Position numbers and translations under genes: made by a program
Assembly (NCBI GenBank): GCA_038106445.1
Contig: JAYODU010000001.1
Coordinates: forward strand, 1-64,000
Reading direction: 5' to 3'
Source of the DNA: Pseudemcibacter sp038106445
Lineage (GTDB): Bacteria > Pseudomonadota > Alphaproteobacteria > Sphingomonadales > Emcibacteraceae
DNA length: 64,000 nucleotides
The notes under the pieces: model-generated
Database searches by the model: none
What the model was told of the DNA's origin: nothing
The model's input: only the letters and a program-made list of their open reading frames with translations
Shown: positions 17,880 to 26,175 of the stretch, piece after piece
Layout of the letters: every line of letters begins with the position of its first letter
Numbering within the stretch: position 1 is the stretch's first letter

Positions 17880-18386
17880 CTAACTGTCGAGCTTATCAGA
17901 TCCCGGCACTGGCAGAATATCAATTCCTTCTTCGATCAGTTCTTCCGTTTCACGAATGGTCGTTTCACCATAAATGCCGCGTTTTTCAACCTCGCCATAA
18001 TGAATTTTTCGTGCTTCTTCTGCAAAATTTTTACCGACATATTCGCACGATTTTTCAATCTGGCGTCTGAACTTGGCCATGGTGTTATGCATATGATCCA
18101 GTGCGCGCTTTACATCCTCGGAACTGACTTCATGATCAGAACTGCTGTGTGCACTGACCATTACCTGATGATTTGGATGATCTTCCATTGAAATATCAGG
18201 CATTGCGTGATCGCGATTGCCTTTGGCAGAAATGTTTGGCGCCATTAATGATTTGGATGTCTTTGTGCATCCGCAAAGCGGACATTCCACTAAATCGCTG
18301 GCGACCTGTTTTTCAAAGGCATCATTATTTTGAAACCATGCTTCAAATACATGACCGCCACTACATTTAATATCAAATAAAATCAT
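17880..18386 (-). CDS. DUF1178 family protein
   Basis: A 168-residue protein of unknown function, widespread in alphaproteobacteria. Its start (MILFDIKCSGGHVFEAWFQN) and a CPLCGC motif near residue 37, along with the earlier Cys and His, suggest a small zinc-binding N-terminal domain. The middle is charged and His-rich; the end has an EEARKIHYGEVEKRGIYGE segment typical of the family. It sits in a nitrilase / glutaredoxin / comF cluster on the minus strand, a common arrangement. No enzymatic role is supported. Confidence 0.88.
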   Translation of the reverse strand: MILFDIKCSGGHVFEAWFQNNDAFEKQVASDLVECPLCGCTKTSKSLMAPNISAKGNRDHAMPDISMEDHPNHQVMVSAHSSSDHEVSSEDVKRALDHMHNTMAKFRRQIEKSCEYVGKNFAEEARKIHYGEVEKRGIYGETTIRETEELIEEGIDILPVPGSDKLDS

Positions 18387-18452
18387 AATATATTCTAACT
18401 ATTTAGTAATTCGTTAACCATAAAGGACAACTTTTAATACCCGGACAACTAT

Positions 18453-19292
18453 CTATTTAAGTGACTGTATAGCAATATTTTTGTCGTGGGTCAAAGACGC
18501 AATTTGATTTCTTGCCTTGGCCACAAGGGACATATCTATATCTGCCATGATAACACCCGGCTTATTCTTGCCATCCGCCACGATATTTCCCCAGGGATCC
18601 ACAACAAGTGAATGACCAAAAGTTTTTCGTCCGTCAGCATGATCCCCAACCTGTGCCGGCGCGAATACATAGGCCCCATTTTCAATCGCCCTTGCCCTGA
18701 GAAGGGTGTGCCAGTGTGCCTTCCCCGTAACATATGTAAAGGCAGCCGGCACAGTTAAAATTTCTGCGCCGGCATGTGCAAGCGCCCTATACAGATAGGG
18801 AAACCGCACATCATAACAAATTGACAAGCCAATTTTACCATAAGGTGTCGGCACAACCACGGCCGTGTTTCCAGCGCGGTAAGAATTAGATTCCTGATAT
18901 TTTTTGTCCCCTGGAATATCCACATCAAACATGTGGATTTTATCATAAGAGACAACTTTTTTTCCTTCCGGTGAAAAAAGATAACATCTGTTCGCAGCCT
19001 TTTCACCTATCCTTATGGCGATTGAACCAATCATAAGCCAGATATCAAGCTCTGCCGCGAGTGCCGCGAAGTAAGGCCATGATGTGTCCTCATCTTCGGT
19101 CTGGATTTTATGTTTTGCTTTTCCGCTATTAAATTCCAGAAGGGTTGTCATTTCCGGCGTCAGGATAAATACGGCCCCTGCGGCCGCGGCCTCCCGGATA
19201 AGCGCTTCTGCATCCCTTACATTATCAGAAACACTTGTCCCTGACGTCATCTGCACAAGTCCAACTTTGAATTTGGATAACGATTCAATCAT
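18453..19292 (-). CDS. Carbon-nitrogen hydrolase (nitrilase superfamily, Nit1/Nit2-like)
   Basis: Predicted amidase of the nitrilase superfamily, most like deaminated glutathione amidase or omega-amidase. The catalytic triad is visible: Glu in ILTPEMTTLL (about residue 46), Lys in SYDKIHMFDVDIPG (about 115) and Cys in IGLSICYDVRFPYL (about 150). AHWHTLLRARAIENGAYV and HSLVVDPWG are further family marks. The 279-residue length is normal. It lies in a glutaredoxin / nitrilase / DUF1178 cluster, in keeping with repair of glutathione by-products, but the exact amide substrate is inferred. Confidence 0.9.
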   Translation of the reverse strand: MIESLSKFKVGLVQMTSGTSVSDNVRDAEALIREAAAAGAVFILTPEMTTLLEFNSGKAKHKIQTEDEDTSWPYFAALAAELDIWLMIGSIAIRIGEKAANRCYLFSPEGKKVVSYDKIHMFDVDIPGDKKYQESNSYRAGNTAVVVPTPYGKIGLSICYDVRFPYLYRALAHAGAEILTVPAAFTYVTGKAHWHTLLRARAIENGAYVFAPAQVGDHADGRKTFGHSLVVDPWGNIVADGKNKPGVIMADIDMSLVAKARNQIASLTHDKNIAIQSLK

Positions 19293-19326
19293 TGCTTAAA
19301 ATTAACACAGAATGTCCCGCGCGTCA

Positions 19327-19593
19327 TCAGGTCAGCATCTGATTTAAAAGTACATCAAGATTGCCTGCACGATCAAGGCTGTATAGGTCATCACTACCGC
19401 CGATATGTTCCCCATTGATAAATATCTGAGGAACGGTTCTGGCGCCGCCAGATAATTTTATCATTGCATTCTGATATTCATCCTTTTCCCAAATATTATA
19501 TTCTATGAAATCAATATCTTTGCTGCTTAATAGCTGTTTTGCTCTTGTGCAGTATCCACATCCGGGACGGGTATAAATAATTACTTCAGCCAT
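19327..19593 (-). CDS. grxC: Glutaredoxin 3 (GrxC)
   Basis: Small dithiol glutaredoxin, 88 residues, reducing disulphides with glutathione in the cytoplasm. The redox site CGYC sits at about residue 11 in IIYTRPGCGYCTRAK, and the glutathione-binding RTVPQIFINGEHIGGSDDLY follows. The ATG at 19593 was chosen because it gives the normal length; the frame continues upstream for about 20 residues without homology. It lies between the decayed comF and the nitrilase gene on the same strand. Confidence 0.94.
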   Translation of the reverse strand: MAEVIIYTRPGCGYCTRAKQLLSSKDIDFIEYNIWEKDEYQNAMIKLSGGARTVPQIFINGEHIGGSDDLYSLDRAGNLDVLLNQMLT

Positions 19594-19657
19594 ACTTGGT
19601 ATCCGCTTGTTTTTGATATCAATGACATATAGTTTTCTGTAAAAATTTTTCAACTAA

Positions 19658-19960
19658 TTATTTTAATTCCTGTGGCGAAACAGTGCGAAAAACGGTGACA
19701 ACAAATATTTTTTCGGCACCGGCCCGTTTTAATGCCCTGGCACATTCATTTTTACCGGTCATGCCAACTTCTGAACTCACTTCAATACCAAAAGGATATC
19801 CGCGGATTGCGCATTTCGGATCTGATATAAATTGGATAGCTTTCCAACAGTCCGGGCATAAAGCATGTGCACTTTCAACCCGATTGGTAAATTTCAGGCA
19901 CTTGGGAGGCAGCAATATATCCAGTGACACACGGGCAAACGTTTTAAGCAGGCTAATCAT
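19658..19960 (-). pseudogene. comF: comF remnant with internal deletion
   Basis: The first ~60 residues match the N-terminus of ComF-family phosphoribosyltransferases (LLPPKCL, ALCPDCWKAIQFISDPKCAI, GYPF) and the last ~35 match its C-terminus (NECARALKRAGAEKIFVVT). The central part, with the phosphoribosyl-binding loop, is missing: about 100 codons remain where roughly 240 are usual. Zinc-ligand cysteines are also lost (CLKF where CxxC is expected, and CAIRG where CAxCG is expected). The frame is still open across the junction. Position is right for comF, upstream of grxC and divergent from the NDUFAF5-like gene. I regard it as non-functional for ComF activity. Confidence 0.8.
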
Positions 19961-20026
19961 ATTAAAAATCCCCCTGTCAATAATTTGTTTCTTTCCGCCA
20001 GCTTTCAAAAATGCCATATAGTCATT

Positions 20027-20944
20027 ATGACCCAAAAAAATACTGAAAAAAAGTCCAAGTTCGTTTCCGGTAACACTGATAATGCAGTTTTTAACAGGAG
20101 TGCTGTCAGAAGAAACCGTAATCGTGCGGCAGCAAAATTCGACAATCATGATTTCCTTGTTAAAGAAATTACCGCGCGACTGATTGATAATCTTCAGGAT
20201 ATAAGAAAAGATTTTCAGCATATTTTATCAGTTCATGCTGATCCGGATACTATTAATACTCATTTTAAAAATTCTTTTGTTATCCATCAGGACTTATCCG
20301 CAAAAATGCTGAAACATAAAACCGGCATGCTTATAAATGCAGAAGAAGAATTTTTTCCTCTTAAGAATCAATGTCTTGATCTGATAATAAGTTGTCTTAG
20401 CCTTCATTGGGCAAATGATTTGCCCGGTGTGTTCATTCAATTTTTGCGCAGTCTTATGCCGGACGGTTTATTTCTTGGCGCGCTATTCGGCGGCGAAACC
20501 CTGAAAGAATTAAGACAGGCCATGATACGAGCCGAAATGGAAATACGCGGAGGCATCAGCCCCCATATTTCCCCTTTCCCAGATGTGCGAGATGCAGGGG
20601 CGCTATTGCAAAGGGCCGGTTTTGCGCTACCCGTTGTCAGCACGGAAAAAATAACAGTGACCTATCAGGATGCATTATCACTGATGAAAGATTTAAAAGC
20701 GATGGGCGAACAGAACAGCCTGATCAAACGTTTCAAGGGGCTCACCCGTCCAGAACTAATGATGAGAGCAGCAGAGATTTACCAACAGGATTACGCAAAT
20801 GACGAAGGCCGAATAAATGCGACGTTTGAAATATTATACCTGCAGGGCTGGGCACCCCATGAAAACCAGCAAAAACCTTTAAAACCCGGAAGCGCCAAAA
20901 TGTCACTTAAGGATGCACTTGGCACGAAACCGCCAAAATCATAA
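20027..20944 (+). CDS. NDUFAF5/BioC-like methyltransferase-fold protein
   Basis: A 305-residue member of the methyltransferase family that includes mitochondrial NDUFAF5, an arginine hydroxylase needed for complex I assembly. Supporting segments are HDFLVKEITARLIDNLQDI, LIISCLSLHWANDLPG, LRSLMPDGLFLGALFGGETL, the SPFPDVRDAGALLQRAGF region and the C-terminal FEILYLQGWAPHE. The glycine-rich SAM loop, normally DLGCHGG-like, is here HILSVHADPD, so classical cofactor binding may be weakened. The ATG at 20027 excludes a non-homologous extension. It is divergent from the comF remnant and overlaps the convergent Nudix gene by six bases. Confidence 0.85.
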   Translation: MTQKNTEKKSKFVSGNTDNAVFNRSAVRRNRNRAAAKFDNHDFLVKEITARLIDNLQDIRKDFQHILSVHADPDTINTHFKNSFVIHQDLSAKMLKHKTGMLINAEEEFFPLKNQCLDLIISCLSLHWANDLPGVFIQFLRSLMPDGLFLGALFGGETLKELRQAMIRAEMEIRGGISPHISPFPDVRDAGALLQRAGFALPVVSTEKITVTYQDALSLMKDLKAMGEQNSLIKRFKGLTRPELMMRAAEIYQQDYANDEGRINATFEILYLQGWAPHENQQKPLKPGSAKMSLKDALGTKPPKS

Positions 20945-21385
20945 GAAATCACGAATCATGGCAATAAGCGGTTCATCCGCAGGGGGCATCGGATAATGCA
21001 GCAATTCGTTAATTTTGACCCATTTCAGATTCTGTCCTTCCTTCGCCTGAACAAATCCGTCCCACTTACGACACAAATATACCGGCATCAACAAATGAAA
21101 ATCATCATAACTGTGTGATGCGAATGTAAAGGCTGCCAGACAGGATTCCGTTGTATCGATACCGAGCTCTTCTTTCAATTCTCTGATCAGGGCGCGTTCG
21201 GGGGTTTCGCCTTCCTCAACTTTACCACCGGGAAATTCCCACAAACCTTCCATGGATTTTCCCCTTGGCCGCTGGGCGATTAGAATTCGCCCATCAATAT
21301 CCACCATCACCACCGCAGATACGGTTATCATATTGACGGGTCCATCGGGTCTTTTGCCTGGTGGTTCAGGACAAAAATCACTCAT
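20939..21385 (-). CDS. mutT: Nudix hydrolase, MutT-like 8-oxo-dGTP diphosphatase
   Basis: Probably hydrolyses oxidised nucleoside triphosphates so they are not built into DNA. The 148-residue protein has a perfect Nudix box, starting GGKVEEGETPERALIRELKE and ending ELGI, after LIAQRPRGKSMEGLWEFPG, a phrase typical of MutT. Substrate choice is inferred. The start overlaps the acetyltransferase stop by 8 bases, and argJ lies one base further upstream, so argJ / acetyltransferase / mutT form a tight minus-strand unit. Confidence 0.9.
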   Translation of the reverse strand: MSDFCPEPPGKRPDGPVNMITVSAVVMVDIDGRILIAQRPRGKSMEGLWEFPGGKVEEGETPERALIRELKEELGIDTTESCLAAFTFASHSYDDFHLLMPVYLCRKWDGFVQAKEGQNLKWVKINELLHYPMPPADEPLIAMIRDFL

Positions 21386-21932
21386 TATTTTCTCTCTTTA
21401 TCAAGGGCAAAACATAATATTCGCTACATGCAACACCATGTCCGCATTTTGCATGTTCCGCAGGGGGCGATCCTTTATGTACAAAGCCAACTTTTTCCAA
21501 TATGCGTCTTGAGCCCTTATTATCATTGGCGGTTATTGCAAAAACCATATTCATATTTCCGGCCAACTTGATCCATTCTATTGTTATATCCAGGACTTCT
21601 GTGCCGTATCCCTTGCCCCAAAAATCTTGTCCCATCCAATAGCCAACTTCGGTTTCACTGTTTTTAAGCGAAAATATTTTTATTCCCCCCATGTGACGGT
21701 CTGTTTCTTTTTCCATAATCGCAAAGTGGATTGTGTTGCCTTCTTCAAAATCGATCTTGTCACGCTCAAGGAATTTTTCACCATCCGCTTTAGTGTAAGG
21801 GTAAGGTACAGTGTTTGAGAGCCATTTTGTCACATTCCAATCACTTAAAATAGCAACATGGTCTTCAATATCCTGCCCCGAATAAGGTCTTAAATAAATT
21901 CGCTTCCCGTCGATGATAAGGTTTCTGTCCAT
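21378..21932 (-). CDS. GNAT family N-acetyltransferase (RimJ/RimL type)
   Basis: A 184-residue acetyltransferase of the RimJ/RimL class, using acetyl-CoA on protein N-termini or small amines. Marks are KRIYLRPYSGQDIEDH at the start, EVGYWMGQDFWGKGYGTEVL (the acetyl-CoA pyrophosphate loop) and NDNKGSRRILEKVGFVHKG. I chose the ATG at 21932, with a GAAG six bases upstream, one base after the argJ stop. An earlier in-frame ATG (21953) would overlap argJ. The target is unknown. Confidence 0.88.
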   Translation of the reverse strand: MDRNLIIDGKRIYLRPYSGQDIEDHVAILSDWNVTKWLSNTVPYPYTKADGEKFLERDKIDFEEGNTIHFAIMEKETDRHMGGIKIFSLKNSETEVGYWMGQDFWGKGYGTEVLDITIEWIKLAGNMNMVFAITANDNKGSRRILEKVGFVHKGSPPAEHAKCGHGVACSEYYVLPLIKRENNE

Positions 21933-21933
21933 A

Positions 21934-23160
21934 TTAACTTCGGTAGTCCGCATTGATGCTTATATATTCGTGTGTAAGATCACACGTCCATACTGTAGAA
22001 GTTCCTTGCGCAATCCCAACATCAACTTCTATGTCAATTTCCTGGCCTTTTAAATGTGCGGTACATATTTGTTCATCGTAACCATCAACCCCCATACCGT
22101 GTTCGGTTACTTTTTGTCCCCCAATCAGGATTTTAAGATCATCGCGGCTGGCTTTTTCACCCGCTTTGCCGACGGCCATAACAATGCGGCCCCAGTTGGC
22201 ATCCTCGCCGGCAATGGCCGTTTTAACAAGTGGTGAATTTGCAATGCTCATGGCGATACGTCTGGCTGCTACACCATTTTCAGCACCGCTGACATTTATA
22301 CGAATTAATTTTCGGGCACCTTCACCGTCTCTGACGATCTGAAGCGCAAGATCATGACAAACTTCAAACAGTTTCGATTTAAAATCATCAAGTGCCGGAT
22401 CAGTAGCATCATTGATCATGTTTTCTATGCCCGTTGCAAAAATCATCAATGTATCCGACGTTGACGTATCACTATCAACCGTAATGGCATTAAACGAATC
22501 CTCGGTCGCTTTTGCAATAATTTCCAGGAGAGCCTGTTGTCCGATTGCCGCATCCGTGAATATAAATCCAAGCATAGTTGCCATGTCAGGGGCGATCATA
22601 CCTGACCCTTTGGTAATGCCATTGATGATTACATTTTCACCCGCTATCTTTGCGGTTCGCGTCGAAACTTTTGGAAAAGTATCCGTCGTGCGTATCGCAT
22701 CTGCGGCTAATTGCCATTTATCAGACCCCAATGTCCCTGAAATATTTTTTATATGTGCATTTATTTTATCTGCGGGAAGAACAACACCAATTACACCTGT
22801 TGACGCTACATAAATCTGATCCTGATCACAGCAAAGCGAACCCGCCACCGCAGCTATCGTTGACGCCATGGCCCTGTCACCGGCCTTCCCGGTAAAGGCA
22901 TTGGCATTACCAGCATTTACCAGAAGTCCTCTGGCCGGCTTTCCCGTTTTAAGCTGCGCGCGGCACCAGTCGACCGGGGCCGATGAACATTTCGATTTTG
23001 TAAAAACACCTGCAGCCTGGGCACCACCCGGAAATGAAACAAGTAAAAGATCATCTCTTTGCTTATATTTTATGCCCGTGTTCGCCGTTGACATCAGTAC
23101 ACCTTTTATCGGTGGCAATTCTGCAAATTCTTTCGGTGCTAATGGTGATATTTTGATCAT
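21934..23160 (-). CDS. argJ: Bifunctional ornithine acetyltransferase / N-acetylglutamate synthase ArgJ
   Basis: Recycles the acetyl group from N-acetylornithine to glutamate in arginine synthesis. The 408-residue precursor contains the self-cleavage site in KGSGMIAPDMATMLGF; processing before the Thr gives two subunits and frees the nucleophile. VNAGNANAFTGKAGDRAM and VDSDTSTSDT are further family motifs. Length is normal. It is divergent from secA. The parvulin-type isomerase gene often found between argJ and secA in relatives is absent. Confidence 0.95.
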   Translation of the reverse strand: MIKISPLAPKEFAELPPIKGVLMSTANTGIKYKQRDDLLLVSFPGGAQAAGVFTKSKCSSAPVDWCRAQLKTGKPARGLLVNAGNANAFTGKAGDRAMASTIAAVAGSLCCDQDQIYVASTGVIGVVLPADKINAHIKNISGTLGSDKWQLAADAIRTTDTFPKVSTRTAKIAGENVIINGITKGSGMIAPDMATMLGFIFTDAAIGQQALLEIIAKATEDSFNAITVDSDTSTSDTLMIFATGIENMINDATDPALDDFKSKLFEVCHDLALQIVRDGEGARKLIRINVSGAENGVAARRIAMSIANSPLVKTAIAGEDANWGRIVMAVGKAGEKASRDDLKILIGGQKVTEHGMGVDGYDEQICTAHLKGQEIDIEVDVGIAQGTSTVWTCDLTHEYISINADYRS

Positions 23161-23271
23161 TAAATAGGTTCTTATTTGTTTGATAATGCTAATTTATTTC
23201 CCTTATAATCTGCGAAAATAAAGAATGTCTATATTTTCTCTTAAAAATATCACTAATATGAGGATCAATCA

Positions 23272-23300
23272 TTGACAGAGAGCGCTGCCACTCTTATTTG
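23272..23300 (+). promoter_or_regulatory. Possible secA promoter
   Basis: TTGACA (23272-23277), then a 17-base spacer, then TATTTG. The -35 matches consensus exactly; the -10 is weak. The leader to secA is then about 110 bases and contains short G/C-rich complementary blocks (for example CGGG/CCCG near 23343-23358 and 23379-23389) that might fold. This is tentative. Confidence 0.3.
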
Positions 23301-23411
23301 TGCTACTCGACTATATGTTATAGGATTTAAATTTTCAGACTGACGGGGTACGCACCCGAATTTCTGATTTACGAGACCCGGGAAACCCGTCGTCCTTTTA
23401 GGAAGAATATT

Positions 23412-26144
23412 ATGTTGGGATTGGACAAAATTGCCAAGAAAATTTTTGGAACGGCAAATGATCGTTATATAAAAGGGCTTGAACCACGTATTAATGCGAT
23501 CAATGCGCTTGAGCCGGAAATTTCAGCCCTGTCCGATGCTGACCTTAAAGCCAAAACCGAAGAATTCAGAGCGCGCCTGAAAGAAGGCGAAACACTTGAC
23601 GGTTTGCTTGTCGAGGCTTTTGCCGTGGTTCGCGAAGCCGCCGTGCGTACCCTTGGTCAACGTCATTATGATGTTCAGCTTATCGGTGGGATCGTTCTTC
23701 ATGAAGGGCAAATATCCGAAATGAAAACGGGCGAAGGTAAAACGCTGGTTTCAACACTTGCCGGATATTTAAACGCCCTGCCGGGAAACGGCGTCCATAT
23801 TGTAACCGTCAATGATTATCTTGCAACACGCGATTCAGAATGGATGGGGCAGATATACAGGTTCCTTGGCATGTCCGTTGGTTGCATTATTCCTAACCTT
23901 CCCGACGAAAGAAGAAAAGACGCCTACGCCTGTGATGTCACATATGCAACCAATAACGAATTGGGCTTTGATTATCTGCGGGATAATATGAAATTTCACC
24001 CTGATGCAATGGCGCAGCGCGGCCAGCATTTTGCAATCGTCGACGAAGTAGATAGCATCCTGATTGACGAAGCCCGTACGCCGCTCATTATTTCCGGTCC
24101 TACCGAAGATAAGTCGGATCTTTATGTAGCTATTAACAAAATCATCCCCGAACTAAATGATGAAGATTATGAAGTAGATGAAAAAAGCCGTAATATTTCC
24201 CTGACAGAAGAAGGTATGGAACATCTTGAGGAAGTTTTAAAAGAGGCCGGGTTGATCGAAACGGACAATCTTTATGATTACGGTAATGTGGCAGTGGTCC
24301 ATCATGTTAATCAGGCTCTTAAAGCGCATAAATTATTCCACGCAGAAAAAGAATATATTGTTAAAGGCGGTAATATTATTCTTATTGATGAATTTACCGG
24401 CCGGATGATGGATGGCAGACGGCTTTCAGATGGTCTTCATCAGGCGATTGAAGCAAAAGAAGGCGTAGATATCCGCACAGAAAACCAAACGCTGGCATCA
24501 GTGACTTTCCAGAATTACTTCCGTCTTTATGAAAAACTTGCCGGCATGACCGGTACCGCAGCAACAGAAGCGGCAGAATTCGGTGATATTTACGGTCTTG
24601 GAGTTGTTGAAATCCCAACCCATGTCCCCGTCGTCAGGATCGATGATCATGACGAAATTTACCGCACGGCTGCGGAAAAATACACTGCGATTGTTGACCG
24701 GATTGAAGAGTGTTACAAAACAAAGCAGCCAATTCTGGTGGGTACAGTAAGTATAGAAAAGTCCGAATATCTATCGGACATGCTAAAAAAACGCAAAATC
24801 AAACATAATGTACTGAACGCAAAATTCCATGAAGAAGAAGCCTATATCGTCAGTCAGGCCGGTCGGGAAGGGGCCGTCACCATTGCAACCAATATGGCCG
24901 GTCGTGGAACGGACATTCAGCTGGGTGGTAATGTGGATATGCGCGTTGAACGTGAAATTACCGAACAGGATGAGAATAAACGTGAAAAGCTCATCGAAAA
25001 AATCAAGGCAGAAGTAAAAGAAGAAAAAAGAAAAGTTATTGAACTTGGTGGTCTTTTCGTTTTGGGAACAGAACGTCATGAAAGCCGCCGGATTGATAAT
25101 CAGCTTCGGGGCCGTTCGGGACGTCAGGGTGATCCGGGTTATTCCAAGTTTTATCTAAGTATGGAAGATGATCTGATGCGAATCTTTGGTGGTGAACGCA
25201 TGGACAGCTGGATGCAGAAACTTGGTTTCGAAGAAGGGGAATCACTTACCCATCCCTGGCTGAACCGCGCCGTTGAAAAATCACAGGAAAAAGTTGAAAC
25301 CCGAAATTACGATATCCGTAAAAACCTGCTCAAATTTGATAATGTGATGAACGATCAAAGAAAAGCAATTTACGAGCAACGCAAAGAGGTGATGGTTGAA
25401 GAAGATCTTGAGGAAACTATAACAGATATGCGTGAACATCTAATTGAAGATCTGATTGCAAATCATATTCCTGCAAAAAGCTATCCGGAAGATTGGGATA
25501 CAAACGGTCTTTCCATCGAAATGAAAAGAATATTTACCAGCGATTTCGGGCTGGAAAAATGGGCCGATGAAGAGGGCATTGATAGCGATACATTTACGGA
25601 TCGTATCATCGAGGCTGCAAACCAGTTTATGAAAGGCAGAAGTGAAGAAATAAGCCCGGGAATTATGCGCCGCGTAGAAAGAGACTTTCTTCTGCGCGCT
25701 ATTGATGGACACTGGAAGGAACATCTGGCACAACTTGATCATTTGCGTCAGGTCATTCAGCTTAGATCCTACGGTCAACGTAATCCGCTTGATGAATATA
25801 AAACGGAAGCATTTTCAATGTTTGAAAATATGCTTGCCCACACACGGGAAAATATCGCGCTTCTTCTTGCCCATGTTCAGATAAAATTTGAAGATGATGT
25901 TCCGGAACGACGTGAGCTGGACCGCGGCGCAATGAGAGAAAGTCATCCGGGAAGCAACACACCAGCACAGGCCATCGGAAGTCCGCGTCAATGGAAAAAT
26001 ACACCGCGTAACGCAGAATGCCCCTGCGGAAGTGGCAAGAAATACAAACATTGTCATGGATTAGTGATTCCAAAAGTTGGACGAAATGACCTGTGCCCCT
26101 GCGGAAGTGGTAAAAAGTATAAACATTGCCACGGCACAATATAA
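23412..26144 (+). CDS. secA: Protein translocase ATPase SecA with duplicated C-terminal zinc motif
   Basis: Motor of the Sec export pathway, coupling ATP hydrolysis to movement of preproteins through SecYEG. The 910-residue protein has Walker A MKTGEGKT (104-111), VDEVDSILIDEARTPLII near 212, the preprotein cross-linking domain, a second nucleotide-binding fold with ATNMAGRGTDIQLGG and LRGRSGRQGD, and the helical scaffold ending YKTEAFSMFENML. The C-terminus carries the SecB/phospholipid-binding zinc motif CPCGSGKKYKHCHG twice, at residues 870 and 895; one copy is usual. secB is also in this window. The gene stands alone between divergent argJ and convergent accA. Confidence 0.97.
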   Translation: MLGLDKIAKKIFGTANDRYIKGLEPRINAINALEPEISALSDADLKAKTEEFRARLKEGETLDGLLVEAFAVVREAAVRTLGQRHYDVQLIGGIVLHEGQISEMKTGEGKTLVSTLAGYLNALPGNGVHIVTVNDYLATRDSEWMGQIYRFLGMSVGCIIPNLPDERRKDAYACDVTYATNNELGFDYLRDNMKFHPDAMAQRGQHFAIVDEVDSILIDEARTPLIISGPTEDKSDLYVAINKIIPELNDEDYEVDEKSRNISLTEEGMEHLEEVLKEAGLIETDNLYDYGNVAVVHHVNQALKAHKLFHAEKEYIVKGGNIILIDEFTGRMMDGRRLSDGLHQAIEAKEGVDIRTENQTLASVTFQNYFRLYEKLAGMTGTAATEAAEFGDIYGLGVVEIPTHVPVVRIDDHDEIYRTAAEKYTAIVDRIEECYKTKQPILVGTVSIEKSEYLSDMLKKRKIKHNVLNAKFHEEEAYIVSQAGREGAVTIATNMAGRGTDIQLGGNVDMRVEREITEQDENKREKLIEKIKAEVKEEKRKVIELGGLFVLGTERHESRRIDNQLRGRSGRQGDPGYSKFYLSMEDDLMRIFGGERMDSWMQKLGFEEGESLTHPWLNRAVEKSQEKVETRNYDIRKNLLKFDNVMNDQRKAIYEQRKEVMVEEDLEETITDMREHLIEDLIANHIPAKSYPEDWDTNGLSIEMKRIFTSDFGLEKWADEEGIDSDTFTDRIIEAANQFMKGRSEEISPGIMRRVERDFLLRAIDGHWKEHLAQLDHLRQVIQLRSYGQRNPLDEYKTEAFSMFENMLAHTRENIALLLAHVQIKFEDDVPERRELDRGAMRESHPGSNTPAQAIGSPRQWKNTPRNAECPCGSGKKYKHCHGLVIPKVGRNDLCPCGSGKKYKHCHGTI
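26019..26135 (+). repeat. Tandem duplication of the SEC-C zinc-motif coding unit in secA
   Basis: Two 42-base copies, 26019-26060 and 26094-26135, are offset by exactly 75 bases (25 codons). They encode the same 14 residues. I count seven base differences, all at third codon positions and all synonymous, while the first 17 bases are identical. The duplication is therefore not brand new, and both copies appear to be under purifying selection. Confidence 0.9.
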
Positions 26145-26175
26145 TTTAGTGCCTCTTTATTCTTAAAAAGTTGTC

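Noticed and set aside
26145..26175. Bidirectional terminator between secA and accA
   Set aside because: The GCC/GGC arms are short and mismatched in the middle, so I cannot support a terminator.
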